A stretch of 50,768 bases of DNA from Streptosporangiales bacterium (GCA_009380095.1 WHSL01000013.1:1-50768); one strand, 5' to 3'. Shown: positions 30,087 to 39,908, numbered from the stretch's first letter. Notes: generated by a model not told the origin, from the letters alone. Made by a program: numbers and translations.

Positions 30087-30284
30087 TCAGGTGAGGACAG
30101 GCTCGCGTTCCTGTGCGCTCACGGTGAGCACCTCTTCCGCCTGCGCGGCCGAGAGGGCCTCGTTCTGCTCCTGCAGGCGTACGAGCTCGTCTTCGAGATC
30201 GCGGACCCGCCGCTGGAGACGTCGCATCTCCGCGACCATTCGAGGGTCGGGACCGCCCACGTGGCCGTAAAGAGCCTTCGCCAT
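30087..30284 (-). CDS. Small coiled-coil protein
   Basis: 65 residues. It starts MAKALYGHVGGPDPRMVAEM and continues in a heptad-like helix (RRLQRRVRDLEDELVRLQEQNEAL) before a short acidic tail. The start is ATG 30284 with GGAGG ten bases upstream. Short proteins with this MAKALYGHVG opening are familiar from actinomycetes as conserved hypotheticals. The coil suggests oligomerisation or partner binding; the location upstream of smc is suggestive but proves nothing. Confidence 0.8.
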   Translation of the reverse strand: MAKALYGHVGGPDPRMVAEMRRLQRRVRDLEDELVRLQEQNEALSAAQAEEVLTVSAQEREPVLT

Positions 30285-30423
30285 AATTGTGGGTCCTCCA
30301 CGCTGAGTGACCAGATTTGGTTCGCGCACGAAGCTGCGGGAGGGTGCGCGCGGTAGCACTCCTAAGAGTCCCACCGTGGAGAGAAGCGGTCAAGTTGAAA
30401 GTCACGTCGAGGTAACACTGCGT

Positions 30424-30436
30424 GATCATAATGATC
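30424..30436. promoter_or_regulatory. AT-rich palindrome GATCAT-A-ATGATC
   Basis: A perfect 6-bp-arm palindrome with a single central A sits in an AT-rich island (30415-30485), the only such island in this part of the window. It lies between the acyP stop and the small coiled-coil gene. A TTGACC at 30396-30391 on the minus strand could be a -35 element for the coiled-coil gene. Operator function is inferred only. Confidence 0.35.
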
Positions 30437-30489
30437 GCTTTTTACTTCGACGCGGTTCTACGCCGCTCCTGTCGTGACTTCTAGAGTAC

Positions 30490-30786
30490 TCAACGTTCGA
30501 CGAATCCGCGCAGTCCCCCGCGGGATTGGTCCCATCGATTCGTCACACCCGTCACACGCCCCGGGGCCCCCGGACCGCTGAGCAGCGCCAACAGTCGCTC
30601 GCAGGATTCCCGTGTGCCCTCCGCCACGATCTCCACCCGGCCGTCGTCGAGGTTCGTGGCGGCGCCCACGAGGCCGAGCTCGAGCGCCCGGGCCCGTACC
30701 CACCAGCGGAACCCCACGCCCTGCACGTGCCCGCGCACCCAGGCGGTCAGCCGTACGGGGGCTCCGTCCGTCTCGCCGTCGTTCAC
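30490..30786 (-). CDS. acyP: Acylphosphatase
   Basis: Hydrolyses acyl phosphates such as carbamoyl and 1,3-bisphosphoglycerate. 98 residues from GTG 30786. The signature [12 protein letters not shown] supplies the phosphate-binding loop and catalytic Arg. The catalytic Asn lies in [17 protein letters not shown] shorter start a few codons downstream is possible. The family usually has about 90 residues. Lies between mutM and smc, as in many actinomycetes. Confidence 0.94.
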   Translation of the reverse strand: MNDGETDGAPVRLTAWVRGHVQGVGFRWWVRARALELGLVGAATNLDDGRVEIVAEGTRESCERLLALLSGPGAPGRVTGVTNRWDQSRGGLRGFVER

Positions 30787-30993
30787 CAGGCCGAGGCTAC
30801 CGTCCGGCCGATCATTGGCGGTTCTTGCCGATGGACCGCGCCGGCGTTCCGGGGGAAGATCACGGCGAGGCCACCTTCCCGACCGACGCCGAGTCCGCCT
30901 CCGACGCCGAGCCCGCCCACGCCGAGTCCCCCGCTCCGAGCCCGCCACGCCGAGTCCTCGACGCCGAGCCCGACCCGACTCGAGAGGGACGCC

Positions 30994-31863
30994 ATGCACC
31001 GCCGGTCGCTCGCCGCCTGCCTCACCGCCGCGTTCGTCCTCACCGCCACCTGCGTGTTCACCGTGGTCACCGCGACCCCCGCGCACGCCGCCCCGGCGCG
31101 CGGGAACGGCGACCGCGAGCCCGTCTACCTCGTGTACGGCCACAGCGGCTCCGGCGTCCGGCACTGCACGCCGGCCTGGCGCGACGCCAAGGCCGCGTTC
31201 CGCCGCTGGGGCTGGGACGGCCCGCTGATCACCTGGGGCTACTACCGCGGCGGCACCGACTGCACGCGCTACTACCGGGGCACGACGAACACCCGCCTGA
31301 TCACCCTGGGCAAGGCCCTGGCCCGCGACATCTACCGGTACCACACGTCCCGGGGCCGCTCCGTGGACGTGCTCGCCCACTCGATGGGCGGCCTCGTCGT
31401 ACGGGCCGCGCTCACCGGCGTCCGCAAGTACCACGGCCGCGACGGCTGGCCGCCGTACCTGTACATCGAGGACGTCGCCACCCTCGGCACCCCGCACAAC
31501 GGCACGCCCTGGGCGCTGAACTGCCGTGATACCTCCCGTCAGTGCACCGACATGCTCCCCGGGAGCGCGTTCCTGCGGTGGCTGACGGACGAACCGCAGT
31601 CCGCGCAGCGCACCGACTGGACGCTGATCGGGTCCGGCGACGACCGCGTGGTGCCGCCGGTCTCCGCGCTCGGCATGACCTCGCGGCACAAGATCCTCTT
31701 CACGCCCGGGCAGGACATGGGCCACTCCACGCTGCGCACCGAGGACTCCGGCCGGTACCGCTGCCTGTACAAACACGGCGGCGTGCGGTGGAAGTCCACG
31801 ACGGCGTGCCGGCCGCCGCTACTGCTCGGCCGGCACGCGCTCTACCACGCGTCGGCCTGGTGA
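30994..31863 (+). CDS. Secreted lipase/esterase-like alpha/beta hydrolase
   Basis: 289 residues. A signal peptide ends at AHA-A near residue 31. The nucleophile elbow is AHSMGGLVV, the acid is probably in [10 protein letters not shown] and the His in DMGHSTL. The oxyanion region [11 protein letters not shown] replaces the more usual HG. The C-terminal half has several Cys residues, consistent with secreted disulfides. Start ATG 30994 with GAGAGGGA upstream. It converges on mutM; their 3' ends overlap by 22 bp. Substrate unknown; similar to triacylglycerol-lipase and PGAP1-like proteins. Confidence 0.82.
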   Translation: MHRRSLAACLTAAFVLTATCVFTVVTATPAHAAPARGNGDREPVYLVYGHSGSGVRHCTPAWRDAKAAFRRWGWDGPLITWGYYRGGTDCTRYYRGTTNTRLITLGKALARDIYRYHTSRGRSVDVLAHSMGGLVVRAALTGVRKYHGRDGWPPYLYIEDVATLGTPHNGTPWALNCRDTSRQCTDMLPGSAFLRWLTDEPQSAQRTDWTLIGSGDDRVVPPVSALGMTSRHKILFTPGQDMGHSTLRTEDSGRYRCLYKHGGVRWKSTTACRPPLLLGRHALYHASAW

Positions 31864-32762
31864 GCGCCGCGCGGGCGGCGCGAGCGCGGCACCGGCTGGC
31901 AGACCGGGCAGAAGTACGACGACCGGTTCATGAACGTGACCCGGCGGATCGGGGTGCCGCAGCGGCGGCACGGCTCGTCGCGGCGGCCGTACGCCTCCAG
32001 TGACCGGTCGAAGTACCCGCTCTCGCCGTTCACGTTCACGTACAGGCTGTCGAACGAGGTGCCGCCCTGGTCCAGGGCCAGCGCCATGACCCCGCGGATC
32101 GCGGCCACCAGGCGGCCGGTCTCGGGCCGCGTGAGGTTCGCGGTGAGCCGGCCGCCGTGCATCCGCGCCCGCCACAGCGCCTCGTCCGCGTAGATGTTGC
32201 CCACCCCGCTGATCAGCGACTGGTCCAGCAGCGCCCGCTTGAGCTCGGTACGCCGCCGGCGCAGCGCCGCGTGGAACGCGTCCACGTCGAACGCGTCCTC
32301 CATCGGGTCCGCCGCGATGTGCGCGATGGGCTCGGGGACGGGCTCGCTGCCGACCACGGCCGGGGCGAGCGGCGCCACCATGAGGTGACCGAACGTCCGC
32401 TGGTCGGCGAAGCGCAGCTCCGGCCCGTCGTCGTCGAAGACGTACCGCACCCGCAGGTGCTTCTCGTCCGGCTCGCCGGCGGATCGCAGCAGCAGCTGGC
32501 CGCTCATCCCGAGGTGGGCGAGGAGCGCGTCCGCGGGGGGCTCCGCTGAGTCCGGGCGGGCCAGGGGCAGCCACAGGTACTTGCCGCGGCGCCGTGGCGG
32601 CTCCAGCCGCAGGCCGGTCTGCCGGCGCGCGAAGTCCACCGGGCCGGCCACGTGCCGCCGTACGGCGCGGGGGTGGTAGACGTCGATGCGCGTGACCGTA
32701 CGGCCCGCCGCCCAGTCCGCGAGGCCGCGCCGGACGACCTCCACCTCGGGAAGCTCGGGCAT
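31842..32762 (-). CDS. mutM: Formamidopyrimidine-DNA glycosylase
   Basis: Removes 8-oxoguanine and formamidopyrimidines and cleaves abasic sites. 306 residues. The mature N-terminus [13 protein letters not shown] supplies the catalytic Pro and Glu. Lys in GKYLWLPL and the H2TH region ([15 protein letters not shown]) are present. The C-terminal zinc finger is [10 protein letters not shown]...FCPVCQ. A tail of about 18 residues follows the finger and overlaps the lipase gene. ATG 32762 starts 3 bp after the rnc stop. Confidence 0.97.
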   Translation of the reverse strand: MPELPEVEVVRRGLADWAAGRTVTRIDVYHPRAVRRHVAGPVDFARRQTGLRLEPPRRRGKYLWLPLARPDSAEPPADALLAHLGMSGQLLLRSAGEPDEKHLRVRYVFDDDGPELRFADQRTFGHLMVAPLAPAVVGSEPVPEPIAHIAADPMEDAFDVDAFHAALRRRRTELKRALLDQSLISGVGNIYADEALWRARMHGGRLTANLTRPETGRLVAAIRGVMALALDQGGTSFDSLYVNVNGESGYFDRSLEAYGRRDEPCRRCGTPIRRVTFMNRSSYFCPVCQPVPRSRRPRGAHQADAW

Positions 32763-32765
32763 GAC

Positions 32766-33506
32766 TCAGCCGGTGGGGGCGTCGCCGGCGGAGGCGCGCT
32801 CCCGGATGGCCGTCCAGGCCGCCTCGGCGGCCTGCTGCTCGGCCTCCTTCTTGCTGCGCCCCTCGCCCGCGCCGTAGACCTCGCCGGCCACCTTCACCTG
32901 GGCACGGAACGTCTTCTGGTGGTCGGGCCCGCTCTCCTCCACCTGATACTCGGGCACGCCGAGCATCTCCGCGGCGGTGAGCTCCTGCAGCGACGTCTTC
33001 CAGTCGAGCCCCGCGCCCAGCCCGGAGGCGCGGCGGATCAGCGGGTCGAACAGGCGGTGCACGAGCTCCGAGGCCTGCCCCAGCCCGAGGTCGAGGTAGA
33101 CGGCGCCGATCAGCGCCTCCAGCGTGTCGGCGAGGATGGACGCCTTGTCCCGGCCGCCGGTGCCCTCCTCGCCCCGGCCCAGCCGGATGTAGGTGCCGAG
33201 CCCCAGCGAGCGGGCCACGCCGGCCAGCGCGCGCATGTTGACCACGGCGGCGCGCAGCTTGGCGAGCTGCCCCTCGGGCAGGTCGGGGTGGCCACGGAAC
33301 AGCGTGTCGGTCACCACCAGGCCGAGCACCGAGTCGCCGAGGAACTCGAGCCGCTCGTTGGTGGGCAGGCCGCCGTTCTCGTAGGCGTAGGAACGGTGGG
33401 TCAGGGCGCGCTCGAGCAGGTCGGGCGCGACCCGGACGCCGATGGACTTCTCCAGTTCGGCGCTGATCGCCACGCTGTCGTACGGTTTGTCGTTCGCGAC
33501 GCTCAC
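32766..33506 (-). CDS. rnc: Ribonuclease III
   Basis: Double-strand-specific RNase for rRNA and mRNA processing. 246 residues. The signature is [16 protein letters not shown], with the second acidic site in [15 protein letters not shown]. The C-terminal dsRNA-binding domain ends with [17 protein letters not shown] chose GTG 33506, with GGAG seven bases upstream. The longer in-frame extension is Gly/Arg-rich and unlike the family. Preceded by a 335-bp gap, rpmF being the next gene upstream. Confidence 0.96.
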   Translation of the reverse strand: MSVANDKPYDSVAISAELEKSIGVRVAPDLLERALTHRSYAYENGGLPTNERLEFLGDSVLGLVVTDTLFRGHPDLPEGQLAKLRAAVVNMRALAGVARSLGLGTYIRLGRGEEGTGGRDKASILADTLEALIGAVYLDLGLGQASELVHRLFDPLIRRASGLGAGLDWKTSLQELTAAEMLGVPEYQVEESGPDHQKTFRAQVKVAGEVYGAGEGRSKKEAEQQAAEAAWTAIRERASAGDAPTG

Positions 33507-33841
33507 ATCAGTCTCCTCGCGGACCCGGCGAGGCGAGACGCCGGGACGAGGGCCGCCCCCCGAGGCGGTGATCCCATCTCCCCGGCCGGCGGACGGCACG
33601 CGTCCGGCCGCACTGGGCCCGCATGTTCACGAGGTGCCGGCGACCCGTCCGGAGGGCCGGGCGAGGCGGCGGAACCACCTGACTGGCACCAGGGTGAACG
33701 AGGCGGTGAACATCCGCGAAAACGAGGTGAGCGTCGGGGTCGGTGTCGGCGACACCGGCATCCACCACGGCCTCGGGACGGTCTCCGCTCCGCCACCCGT
33801 ACCCGCCGGAGCGGCCGCTGGGCCGCCCCGGCACGCGAAAC
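33507..33841. other. 335-bp gap between rpmF and rnc; weak coding signal only
   Basis: No recognisable gene. On the plus strand a GTG at 33694 opens a 54-codon frame to 33858 (VNEAVNIRENEVSV...) with very high third-position G/C for its first ~30 codons and no ribosome-binding site. It ends inside rpmF. Some bacteria carry plsX and acpP at this position; neither is visible. I treat it as leader or decayed sequence. Confidence 0.5.
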
Positions 33842-34018
33842 TCAGGCGGGGTCGATGACCTGGCGGCGGTTGTAGGTGCCGCAGGTCGGGCAGGCCGTAT
33901 GAGGCAGCTTCGGGTCCCGGCACTGCGGGCAGCGGATGAGCGCCGGAGCCGACGTCTTCCACTGCGAACGCCGGTGACGCGTATTGCTGCGCGACATCTT
34001 CCGCTTTGGGACGGCCAC
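33842..34018 (-). CDS. rpmF: 50S ribosomal protein L32 (zinc-ribbon form)
   Basis: 58 residues from GTG 34018: [19 protein letters not shown], then CPQC (30-33) and CPTC (43-46), giving a four-Cys zinc ribbon, ending NRRQVIDPA. This is the C+ paralog type. It begins one base after the DUF177 stop, the conserved DUF177-rpmF pair. Because the four Cys are present it probably needs zinc; a zinc-free paralog may exist elsewhere. Confidence 0.97.
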   Translation of the reverse strand: MAVPKRKMSRSNTRHRRSQWKTSAPALIRCPQCRDPKLPHTACPTCGTYNRRQVIDPA

Positions 34019-34019
34019 T

Positions 34020-34601
34020 TCAGCCCTCCTGGTCGTGTTCTTGGTCGGTCGTGTTCTTCAGGTCGAACAGACGGGCCCAACGGGGGTCGACCTGCTCGTC
34101 GTGGTCGTGCTCCGGCCCCGCGACCGCCAGCCGCGCCCCGCACACGGGGCACAGCCCGGGACAGTCGTCCCGGCACAGCGGCGAGAGCGGGAGCGTGAGC
34201 ACCACCGCGTCACGCACCACCGGCTCCAGCGCGATCATGTCGCTCTCGAGTCGGTGGTCGTCTTCCGTGGCGTCCTCCGGGTCGTAGACGAAGAGCTCCT
34301 GGAACTCCGCCTCGACGTCATAGTCGAGCGGCTCCAGGCAGCGCGCGCACTCGCCGGTCAGCGGCACGCGCACCGTGCCCGAGACGAGAACGCCCTCCAT
34401 CACCGCCTCGAGCCGGATGTCCAGCTCGAGCTCGGATCCCTTGGGAACACCGACCATCCCGGCACCCAGATCCGCGGGCGCGGGCACGGTACGAGAGATC
34501 CGTCGCATCGACCCGGGGGACCGCCCCAGCGGCCGGGTGTCGACCACAAAGGGGTCTCGGGGGTCGAGCGATGTCAGCGGATTCCTGCTTCCGTACGTCA
34601 T
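34020..34601 (-). CDS. yceD: YceD/DUF177 family protein
   Basis: 193 residues. The conserved motif is [17 protein letters not shown], and the C-terminal Cys cluster is [17 protein letters not shown]177 proteins are linked to 23S rRNA accumulation and almost always sit before rpmF, as here (1-bp gap). Start ATG 34601; a shorter start is possible because the family usually begins near [12 protein letters not shown]. The extra acidic tail is ordinary. Confidence 0.93.
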   Translation of the reverse strand: MTYGSRNPLTSLDPRDPFVVDTRPLGRSPGSMRRISRTVPAPADLGAGMVGVPKGSELELDIRLEAVMEGVLVSGTVRVPLTGECARCLEPLDYDVEAEFQELFVYDPEDATEDDHRLESDMIALEPVVRDAVVLTLPLSPLCRDDCPGLCPVCGARLAVAGPEHDHDEQVDPRWARLFDLKNTTDQEHDQEG

Positions 34602-34781
34602 GCCTGCGGACCTCGGGTGACGCCGTGACGGCCATCACCGAGACCCCGCTCACCGACGAACCGCCGGGCGGCAACCGGAGAACAAGGTCAGAGGGAGAGC
34701 TTACCGAACGAATGAGGGTGTCCCAACTCGGAGGACCCCGTTCGGCTGGTTACCCGCCGGTCACCCGCGGCCGGACGGCGG

Positions 34782-35261
34782 TCACTGGGCGGACAGCCGC
34801 TCCCGCAGCCTGACCTCGATGGACTCGGGGACCAGCGAGGACACGTCGCCGCCGTACTGCGCGACCTCCTTGACCAGGCTGGAGGAGAGGAAGGAGTACT
34901 GCGGGTTGGTCGCCATGAACAGCGTCTCCACGCCGGAGAGCCGGTAGTTCATCTGCGCGATCTGCAGCTCGTAGTCGAAGTCGCTGACCGCGCGGAGGCC
35001 ACGCACTATCGCCGGAATGTCGTTATCTCGGCAGAAGTCGACCAGCAGCCCGTGGAACTTCTCCACGCGCACGTTGCCGTAGTCCTTGGTCACCTCGGTG
35101 AGCATCTCGACGCGTTCGTCGACCGTGAACAGGCTCTTCTTGGACACGTTGATCAGTACCGCCGTGACGACCTCGTCGTACTGACGCGAGGCCCGGCTGA
35201 TGATGTCGAGATGGCCATTGGTCACCGGGTCGAAAGATCCTGGGCAAACGACACGACGCAC
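34782..35261 (-). CDS. coaD: Phosphopantetheine adenylyltransferase
   Basis: Penultimate step of coenzyme A synthesis. 159 residues. The nucleotidyltransferase motif is [17 protein letters not shown]. The substrate-binding [19 protein letters not shown] and [15 protein letters not shown] motifs are complete. Start GTG 35261. It lies 33 bp after the rsmD stop, the standard rsmD-coaD pair. Length is typical. Confidence 0.98.
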   Translation of the reverse strand: MRRVVCPGSFDPVTNGHLDIISRASRQYDEVVTAVLINVSKKSLFTVDERVEMLTEVTKDYGNVRVEKFHGLLVDFCRDNDIPAIVRGLRAVSDFDYELQIAQMNYRLSGVETLFMATNPQYSFLSSSLVKEVAQYGGDVSSLVPESIEVRLRERLSAQ

Positions 35262-35294
35262 GAGGCGACCCCTTCGGGTTAGGCAACGGGGCGG

Positions 35295-35873
35295 TTACCT
35301 TTCCTTATCTGCGGCGTGACCGTACCAAAGCGATGCTTCGCCATAGCGACGGGCCCTGTCGGGTGCATACCCGCTGGGCCAGGAGGGCTCACCATCCCGG
35401 GTGGCCCGTTCCACCACGACCAGCGCGCCGGGGGCGGCCCAGCCCTGGTCGCGCACCGACTCCAGCACGGTGGTCAGCTCCGCGCCGGAGACCGCGTACG
35501 GCGGGTCGGCGAAGACCAGGTCATAGGGTTCACGCTCGCCCGGGCCACGGGACAGTACGCGCTCCACCCGGCCGGTGACCACCTCCGCTCCCGGCAGCCG
35601 CAGCGTGTCGACGTTGCGCTTGATCACCTGGACGGCGCGTGGATCCAACTCGATCAGCAGGGCGTGCGCGGCGCCGCGGGACAGCGCCTCGAGGCCGACC
35701 GCGCCCGACCCCGCGTACAGGTCGAGGACGCGGGCGTCGGTGAGCGAGCCCAGCTCCGAGAGGACCGTGCCGAACAGGCCCTCGCGCGCCCGGTCGCTGG
35801 TCGGGCGGGTGGTGCGGCCCGGTGGCACGGACAGCCTGCGGCCTCCCGCGGCGCCGGCGATGATCCGGGTCAC
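35295..35873 (-). CDS. rsmD: 16S rRNA (guanine-966-N2)-methyltransferase
   Basis: 192 residues. It begins TRIIAGAAGGRRLSVPPG, with the RPTSDRAREGLF motif. SAM motif I is VLDLYAGSGAVGLEALSRGA and the catalytic motif is LVFADPPYAV. Start GTG 35873. The pairing with recG upstream and coaD downstream is conserved across actinobacteria. All family hallmarks are present. Confidence 0.96.
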   Translation of the reverse strand: MTRIIAGAAGGRRLSVPPGRTTRPTSDRAREGLFGTVLSELGSLTDARVLDLYAGSGAVGLEALSRGAAHALLIELDPRAVQVIKRNVDTLRLPGAEVVTGRVERVLSRGPGEREPYDLVFADPPYAVSGAELTTVLESVRDQGWAAPGALVVVERATRDGEPSWPSGYAPDRARRYGEASLWYGHAADKER

Positions 35874-35932
35874 GCCGGTGCCGCCTCTGCGCGCGGTGCG
35901 GCCGTCGGGCGGGCTTCTCGGTGGTCCACGCG

Positions 35933-38215
35933 TCAGGCCTTCTCCAGGTAGTCGGCGCGTTCCTCGTCCAGCACCTCGGCGAGCGCGCCGGCGACGCCGG
36001 GGTGCCGGTCCAGCTCCGGGTCGTCCGCGACGAGGGTGGTCGCCTCGCCGCGGGCCTCGTGGATGATGTCCTCGTCGCGGAGCAGGGTGAGCAGGCGCAG
36101 CGAGGAGCGGCGCCCGGACTGGGAGGCCCCCAGCACGTCGCCTTCGCGGCGTTGCTCCAGGTCGATGCGGGAGAGCTCGAAGCCGTCGGTGGTGGAGGCG
36201 ACGGCCGCCAGCCGCTCCCGCGCCTTGGACTCCTCGGCCGCGTCCGTCACCAGCAGGCAGAGGCCCGGCACGGATCCACGGCCGACCCGGCCGCGCAGCT
36301 GGTGCAGCTGGGAGACGCCGAACCGGTCCGCGTCCATTACGACCATCACCGAGGCGTTCGGCACGTCGACGCCCACCTCGATGACGGTCGTCGCGACGAG
36401 CACGTCCAGCTCGCCCGCGGCGAAGGCGCGCATCACCCTGTCCTTCTCGTCGGGGTGCAGCCGCCCGTGCAGCACGGCCGTGCGGAGCCCGGCCAGCGGC
36501 CCGTCCGCCAGCATCGGGGCCACGTCGAGCACCGCGAGCGGGGGACGCCTTGCCTCGTCACCGCCGTCGGCGCCGTCGTCGAGCGCCCCGAAGTCGAAGA
36601 CCTCGTCGTCCAGGTCACCGGGCCCCGGGCCGCCGGACCCGGCCGCCGCGCCTCTGCCCCCCGCCGGGGCGCCGCCCGCGGGGCCGTCGCCGGACGCACC
36701 GTCGCCGATGCGCGGGCAGACCACGTACGCCTGATGGCCCTTGCCCACCTCCTCCCGGATGCGCTCCCACGCGCGCTCCAGGTAGTGCGGCTTGTCCGCG
36801 GCGGGAACCACGTGCGTCGCGATCGGCGAACGGCCCGCCGGGAGCTGGCCGAGAACGGCCACGTCCAGATCGCCGTACACGGTCATGGCCACGGTGCGCG
36901 GGATCGGCGTGGCGGTCATCACCAGCACGTGCGGGCGGCGGTCCCCCGCCTTCTCCCGCAGCGCGTCACGCTGCTCCACTCCGAACCGATGCTGCTCGTC
37001 CACCACGACGAGGCCGAGGTCGGCGAACTGCACGTGCTCCTGGAGCAGGGCATGCGTGCCGACCACGATGCCGGCCTGGCCGGACGCCGCTTCCAGCAGT
37101 GCCTCGCGCCGCGCCGCCGCACCCTGCGAACCGGTCAGCAACGCGACCCGCGTCGCGTCGTCCGCGCCGCCGAGCCTGCCCCCATCGGCCATCGGCCCGA
37201 GCAGATCGGTGATGGACCGGTAATGCTGCTGCGCGAGCACCTCCGTGGGCGCCAGCAACGCCGCCTGCCCCCCGGAGTCCACCACCTGCAACATCGCCCG
37301 CAAAGCCACCACGGTTTTCCCCGCGCCAACGTCGCCTTGGAGGAGGCGGTGCATGGGGTGGGTGGCGCGGAGGCCTTCGGCGAGGCTCTCGCCGACCTCG
37401 CGCTGGCCTTCGGTGAGGTCGAAGGGGAGCTGCTTGTCGAAGGCCTCGAGGAGGCCGTCCGCGCGGCCGGGGCGGGGGGCGGCGGGCAGCGCCTCCGCGG
37501 CCAGCCGCCGCTGGGCGAGCGCCACCTGCAGCACGAACGCCTCGTCCCACTTCAGCCGGCTCTGCGCGCGGCCGATCTGGTCCCAGCCCTCGGGGCGGTG
37601 GATCCAGGTCAGCGCCTCGCGCAGGCTCGCCAGCCGGTGCCGCGCGCGCAGCTCCACCGGCAGCGGGTCGTCGTCGATCTCCACCACGTCGAGCACGACG
37701 CCGACGGCCTTGGCGATCTGCCAGGAGGGCAGGCCCTGGGCGGACGGGTAGACCGGGATGATCTGGTCGGCGAAGTCGGCGGCGCGGCGCGCGCCCGTCT
37801 CGTCGTCGGCGAAGAACTGCATCTCCGGGTGGGCGAGCTGGCGCTTCCGCCCGTACAGCGAGACCTTGCCGGCGAACAGGCCGCGGCGGCCCTTCCACAG
37901 CTCCTTCTCGAAGTAGGCCGCCTTGTGGAAGAACATCAGCGACAGCTGCCCGTGCCCGTCGGTCACCACGACCTCGAGCATGTTGCCGCGGCGGGACCGC
38001 ATCGGCCGCTTGTCGATGGTCTTGACCTCGGCGAGCACCGTGACGTCGTCGCCCTCGGTGAGTGAGGCGAGGTCGGTGAGCTCGCCGCGGCGCTGGTACC
38101 GCCGGGGATAGTGCCGGACCAGGTCGCCGACGGTGTCGAGGCCCAGCTTGTCGTGCAGCACCTTCGCCGTCTTGGGCCCGGTCAGCTTCTTGAGCGGCTC
38201 GTCGAGCGTGGCCAC
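35933..38215 (-). CDS. recG: ATP-dependent DNA helicase RecG
   Basis: Remodels stalled replication forks and branched DNA. 760 residues. The N-terminal wedge/OB domain is at about 60-170. Helicase motifs: GDVGAGKTVVALRAM (I), TEVLAQQHY (Ia), DEQHRFGVEQR (II), TATPIPRT (III), TTVIEVGVDVPNASVMVV (V) and QLRGRVGRG (VI). A Gly/Ala/Pro/Asp-rich insert of about 55 residues (36545-36710) lies between motif III and the HGRLHPDEK segment, and is not part of the usual family core. Start GTG 38215. Confidence 0.96.
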   Translation of the reverse strand: MATLDEPLKKLTGPKTAKVLHDKLGLDTVGDLVRHYPRRYQRRGELTDLASLTEGDDVTVLAEVKTIDKRPMRSRRGNMLEVVVTDGHGQLSLMFFHKAAYFEKELWKGRRGLFAGKVSLYGRKRQLAHPEMQFFADDETGARRAADFADQIIPVYPSAQGLPSWQIAKAVGVVLDVVEIDDDPLPVELRARHRLASLREALTWIHRPEGWDQIGRAQSRLKWDEAFVLQVALAQRRLAAEALPAAPRPGRADGLLEAFDKQLPFDLTEGQREVGESLAEGLRATHPMHRLLQGDVGAGKTVVALRAMLQVVDSGGQAALLAPTEVLAQQHYRSITDLLGPMADGGRLGGADDATRVALLTGSQGAAARREALLEAASGQAGIVVGTHALLQEHVQFADLGLVVVDEQHRFGVEQRDALREKAGDRRPHVLVMTATPIPRTVAMTVYGDLDVAVLGQLPAGRSPIATHVVPAADKPHYLERAWERIREEVGKGHQAYVVCPRIGDGASGDGPAGGAPAGGRGAAAGSGGPGPGDLDDEVFDFGALDDGADGGDEARRPPLAVLDVAPMLADGPLAGLRTAVLHGRLHPDEKDRVMRAFAAGELDVLVATTVIEVGVDVPNASVMVVMDADRFGVSQLHQLRGRVGRGSVPGLCLLVTDAAEESKARERLAAVASTTDGFELSRIDLEQRREGDVLGASQSGRRSSLRLLTLLRDEDIIHEARGEATTLVADDPELDRHPGVAGALAEVLDEERADYLEKA

Positions 38216-38318
38216 GGTGTCATTCCCCTCCCCGTCGCGATCGGTGCCGCCGTAGGTTCCCCATTACAGCGGATACCGGTGACAGTCGCGGCGTACGGCG
38301 GCCCGGCCGGCCGGCGCG

Positions 38319-39890
38319 TCACTCCACGCCGATGAGCAGGGCGTGGTGCGGCTGGCCGCCGGGGTAGACGACGGTCTCCACGCCCGGCGCCCGTTCGGCC
38401 ATCCGGGCGCAGAGCGCCTCGGCGAGCTCGGCGCCGCCGTCCGCGCCGGTGACGAACGTGACGAGCTCGCCGCCGGCGGCCAGCATGGCGTCCAGTACGG
38501 CGGCGGCGACCCGGTGCGGGTCCGCGCCGATCACCGACACGTCGCCCTCGATCATGCCCAGTACGTCGCCGGGCTCGCACAGCCCCGCCGAGGTCATGGC
38601 GCGTTCCACGGCCACGGTCAGCTCGCCGAACCGGGTCGCGCCCGCGGCCGAGGTCATCGCGACCACGTCGTCGTCGAAGCGGCGCAACGGGTCGTGTACG
38701 GCGAGCGCGGCGAGCCCCTGCACGGACGCGCGGGCCGGGACCACGGACACCCGGATGCCCTCCTCTCTGGCCCGCTCGGCCGCCGCCTCCGCGACCGGGA
38801 GCACCGCGTCGTCGTTGGGCAGCAGCACCACCTCGCCGCCGGTCTCCCGTACGGCCTCCAGCAGCGCGGTGACCGACGGGACCGTCCCGGGCGCGCGGCG
38901 CAGCACCCGGGCGCCCGCCTCGGCGTGCAGCGAGCCGAGCGCCTCCCCGACCACCACGGCCAGCACGCCGCGGCTCGGGGGGTCGGCCGGGACCGCGGTG
39001 TCCAGGTGTGTGACCCGGATCCGGTACGGCCGTCCCGCCGCCAGCCCCGCCTCGATCGCGGCCCCGGCGTCGGAGACGTGCACGTGGACGTTCCACAGCC
39101 CGGCGCCGCCCACGACGACGAGGGAGTCGCCCAGGTGGTCCAGCGTGTCGCGGAGCGCTTGGACGGCCGCGTCGTCGGCGTCGAGGAGGTACATGACCTC
39201 GTACTGGAAGGGCGAGGAGATGGGCGGGGGCGCGTGCCGGCGCGGCGCGGCGGGGACGGAGAACGGCTCGGGATAGGTGTCGGAGGCCACCGCGGCGAGC
39301 GCGTCCAGCACCACGCAGAGCCCGGCCGCGCCCGCGTCCACGACCCCGTTGTCGGCGAGCACGGCCAGCCGCTCCGGCGACGCGTCACGAGCCGCCCGCG
39401 CGGCCACGGCCGCCGCCGCGGCGACCTCGGCGAGCCCGTCTCCCGCACTCGCCGCTCCGTCTCGGGCCGCGTCGGCGGCCGACAGCAAGGTGCCCTCGAC
39501 GGGATGCGCGACGGCGGCCCGTGCCAGCGCGCCGGCATACGCGAGCGCCTCCCGCAATCGCGGGCCATCGCTTCCCCGGCCGTCGCTGAGGATGTCGGCG
39601 AGGCCGCGGAGCCATTGGCTCATCATGACGCCGGAGTTGCCGCGGGCCCCGAGCAGCGCACCCTTGGCCAGGGCGGCCCAGACCTCCGCCGGGGCCGCCT
39701 CGGCGGGCAGCTCCTCGGCGGCCTCCAGCGCCGCGCGCATGGTGAGGTGCAGGTTGGTCCCGGTGTCACCGTCGGGAACCGGGAAGACGTTCAGCGTGTC
39801 GATCGCGCGGTGACTGCGGCCGAGCTCGCGGGCGGCGACGTCACACCACCGCCGGACCGCCGCGGCGTCGAGGATCTCCAGCCGGGCCAC
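38319..39890 (-). CDS. fakA: DAK2-domain fatty-acid-kinase-like protein (FakA/YloV family)
   Basis: 523 residues. The N-terminal DhaL-like kinase domain has NVFPVPDGDTGTNLHLTM and LLGARGNSGVMMSQ, the ATP- and Mg-binding loops. The middle and C-terminal FakA domains follow (FQYEVMYLLDADD). In Firmicutes FakA phosphorylates FakB-bound fatty acids. I chose GTG 39890, with GGAGG eight bases upstream; an earlier in-frame start at 39944 lies in the tandem repeat. Located between rpmB and recG as in Streptomyces. Divergent from rpmB. Confidence 0.9.
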   Translation of the reverse strand: MARLEILDAAAVRRWCDVAARELGRSHRAIDTLNVFPVPDGDTGTNLHLTMRAALEAAEELPAEAAPAEVWAALAKGALLGARGNSGVMMSQWLRGLADILSDGRGSDGPRLREALAYAGALARAAVAHPVEGTLLSAADAARDGAASAGDGLAEVAAAAAVAARAARDASPERLAVLADNGVVDAGAAGLCVVLDALAAVASDTYPEPFSVPAAPRRHAPPPISSPFQYEVMYLLDADDAAVQALRDTLDHLGDSLVVVGGAGLWNVHVHVSDAGAAIEAGLAAGRPYRIRVTHLDTAVPADPPSRGVLAVVVGEALGSLHAEAGARVLRRAPGTVPSVTALLEAVRETGGEVVLLPNDDAVLPVAEAAAERAREEGIRVSVVPARASVQGLAALAVHDPLRRFDDDVVAMTSAAGATRFGELTVAVERAMTSAGLCEPGDVLGMIEGDVSVIGADPHRVAAAVLDAMLAAGGELVTFVTGADGGAELAEALCARMAERAPGVETVVYPGGQPHHALLIGVE

Positions 39891-39908
39891 GGGCCGTCCC
39901 TCCTTCGC

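Noticed and set aside
33508-34176. A 222-codon minus-strand frame spanning rpmF and the gap before rnc
   Set aside because: It overlaps rpmF out of frame, is Arg/Pro-rich, and has no family resemblance or start site.
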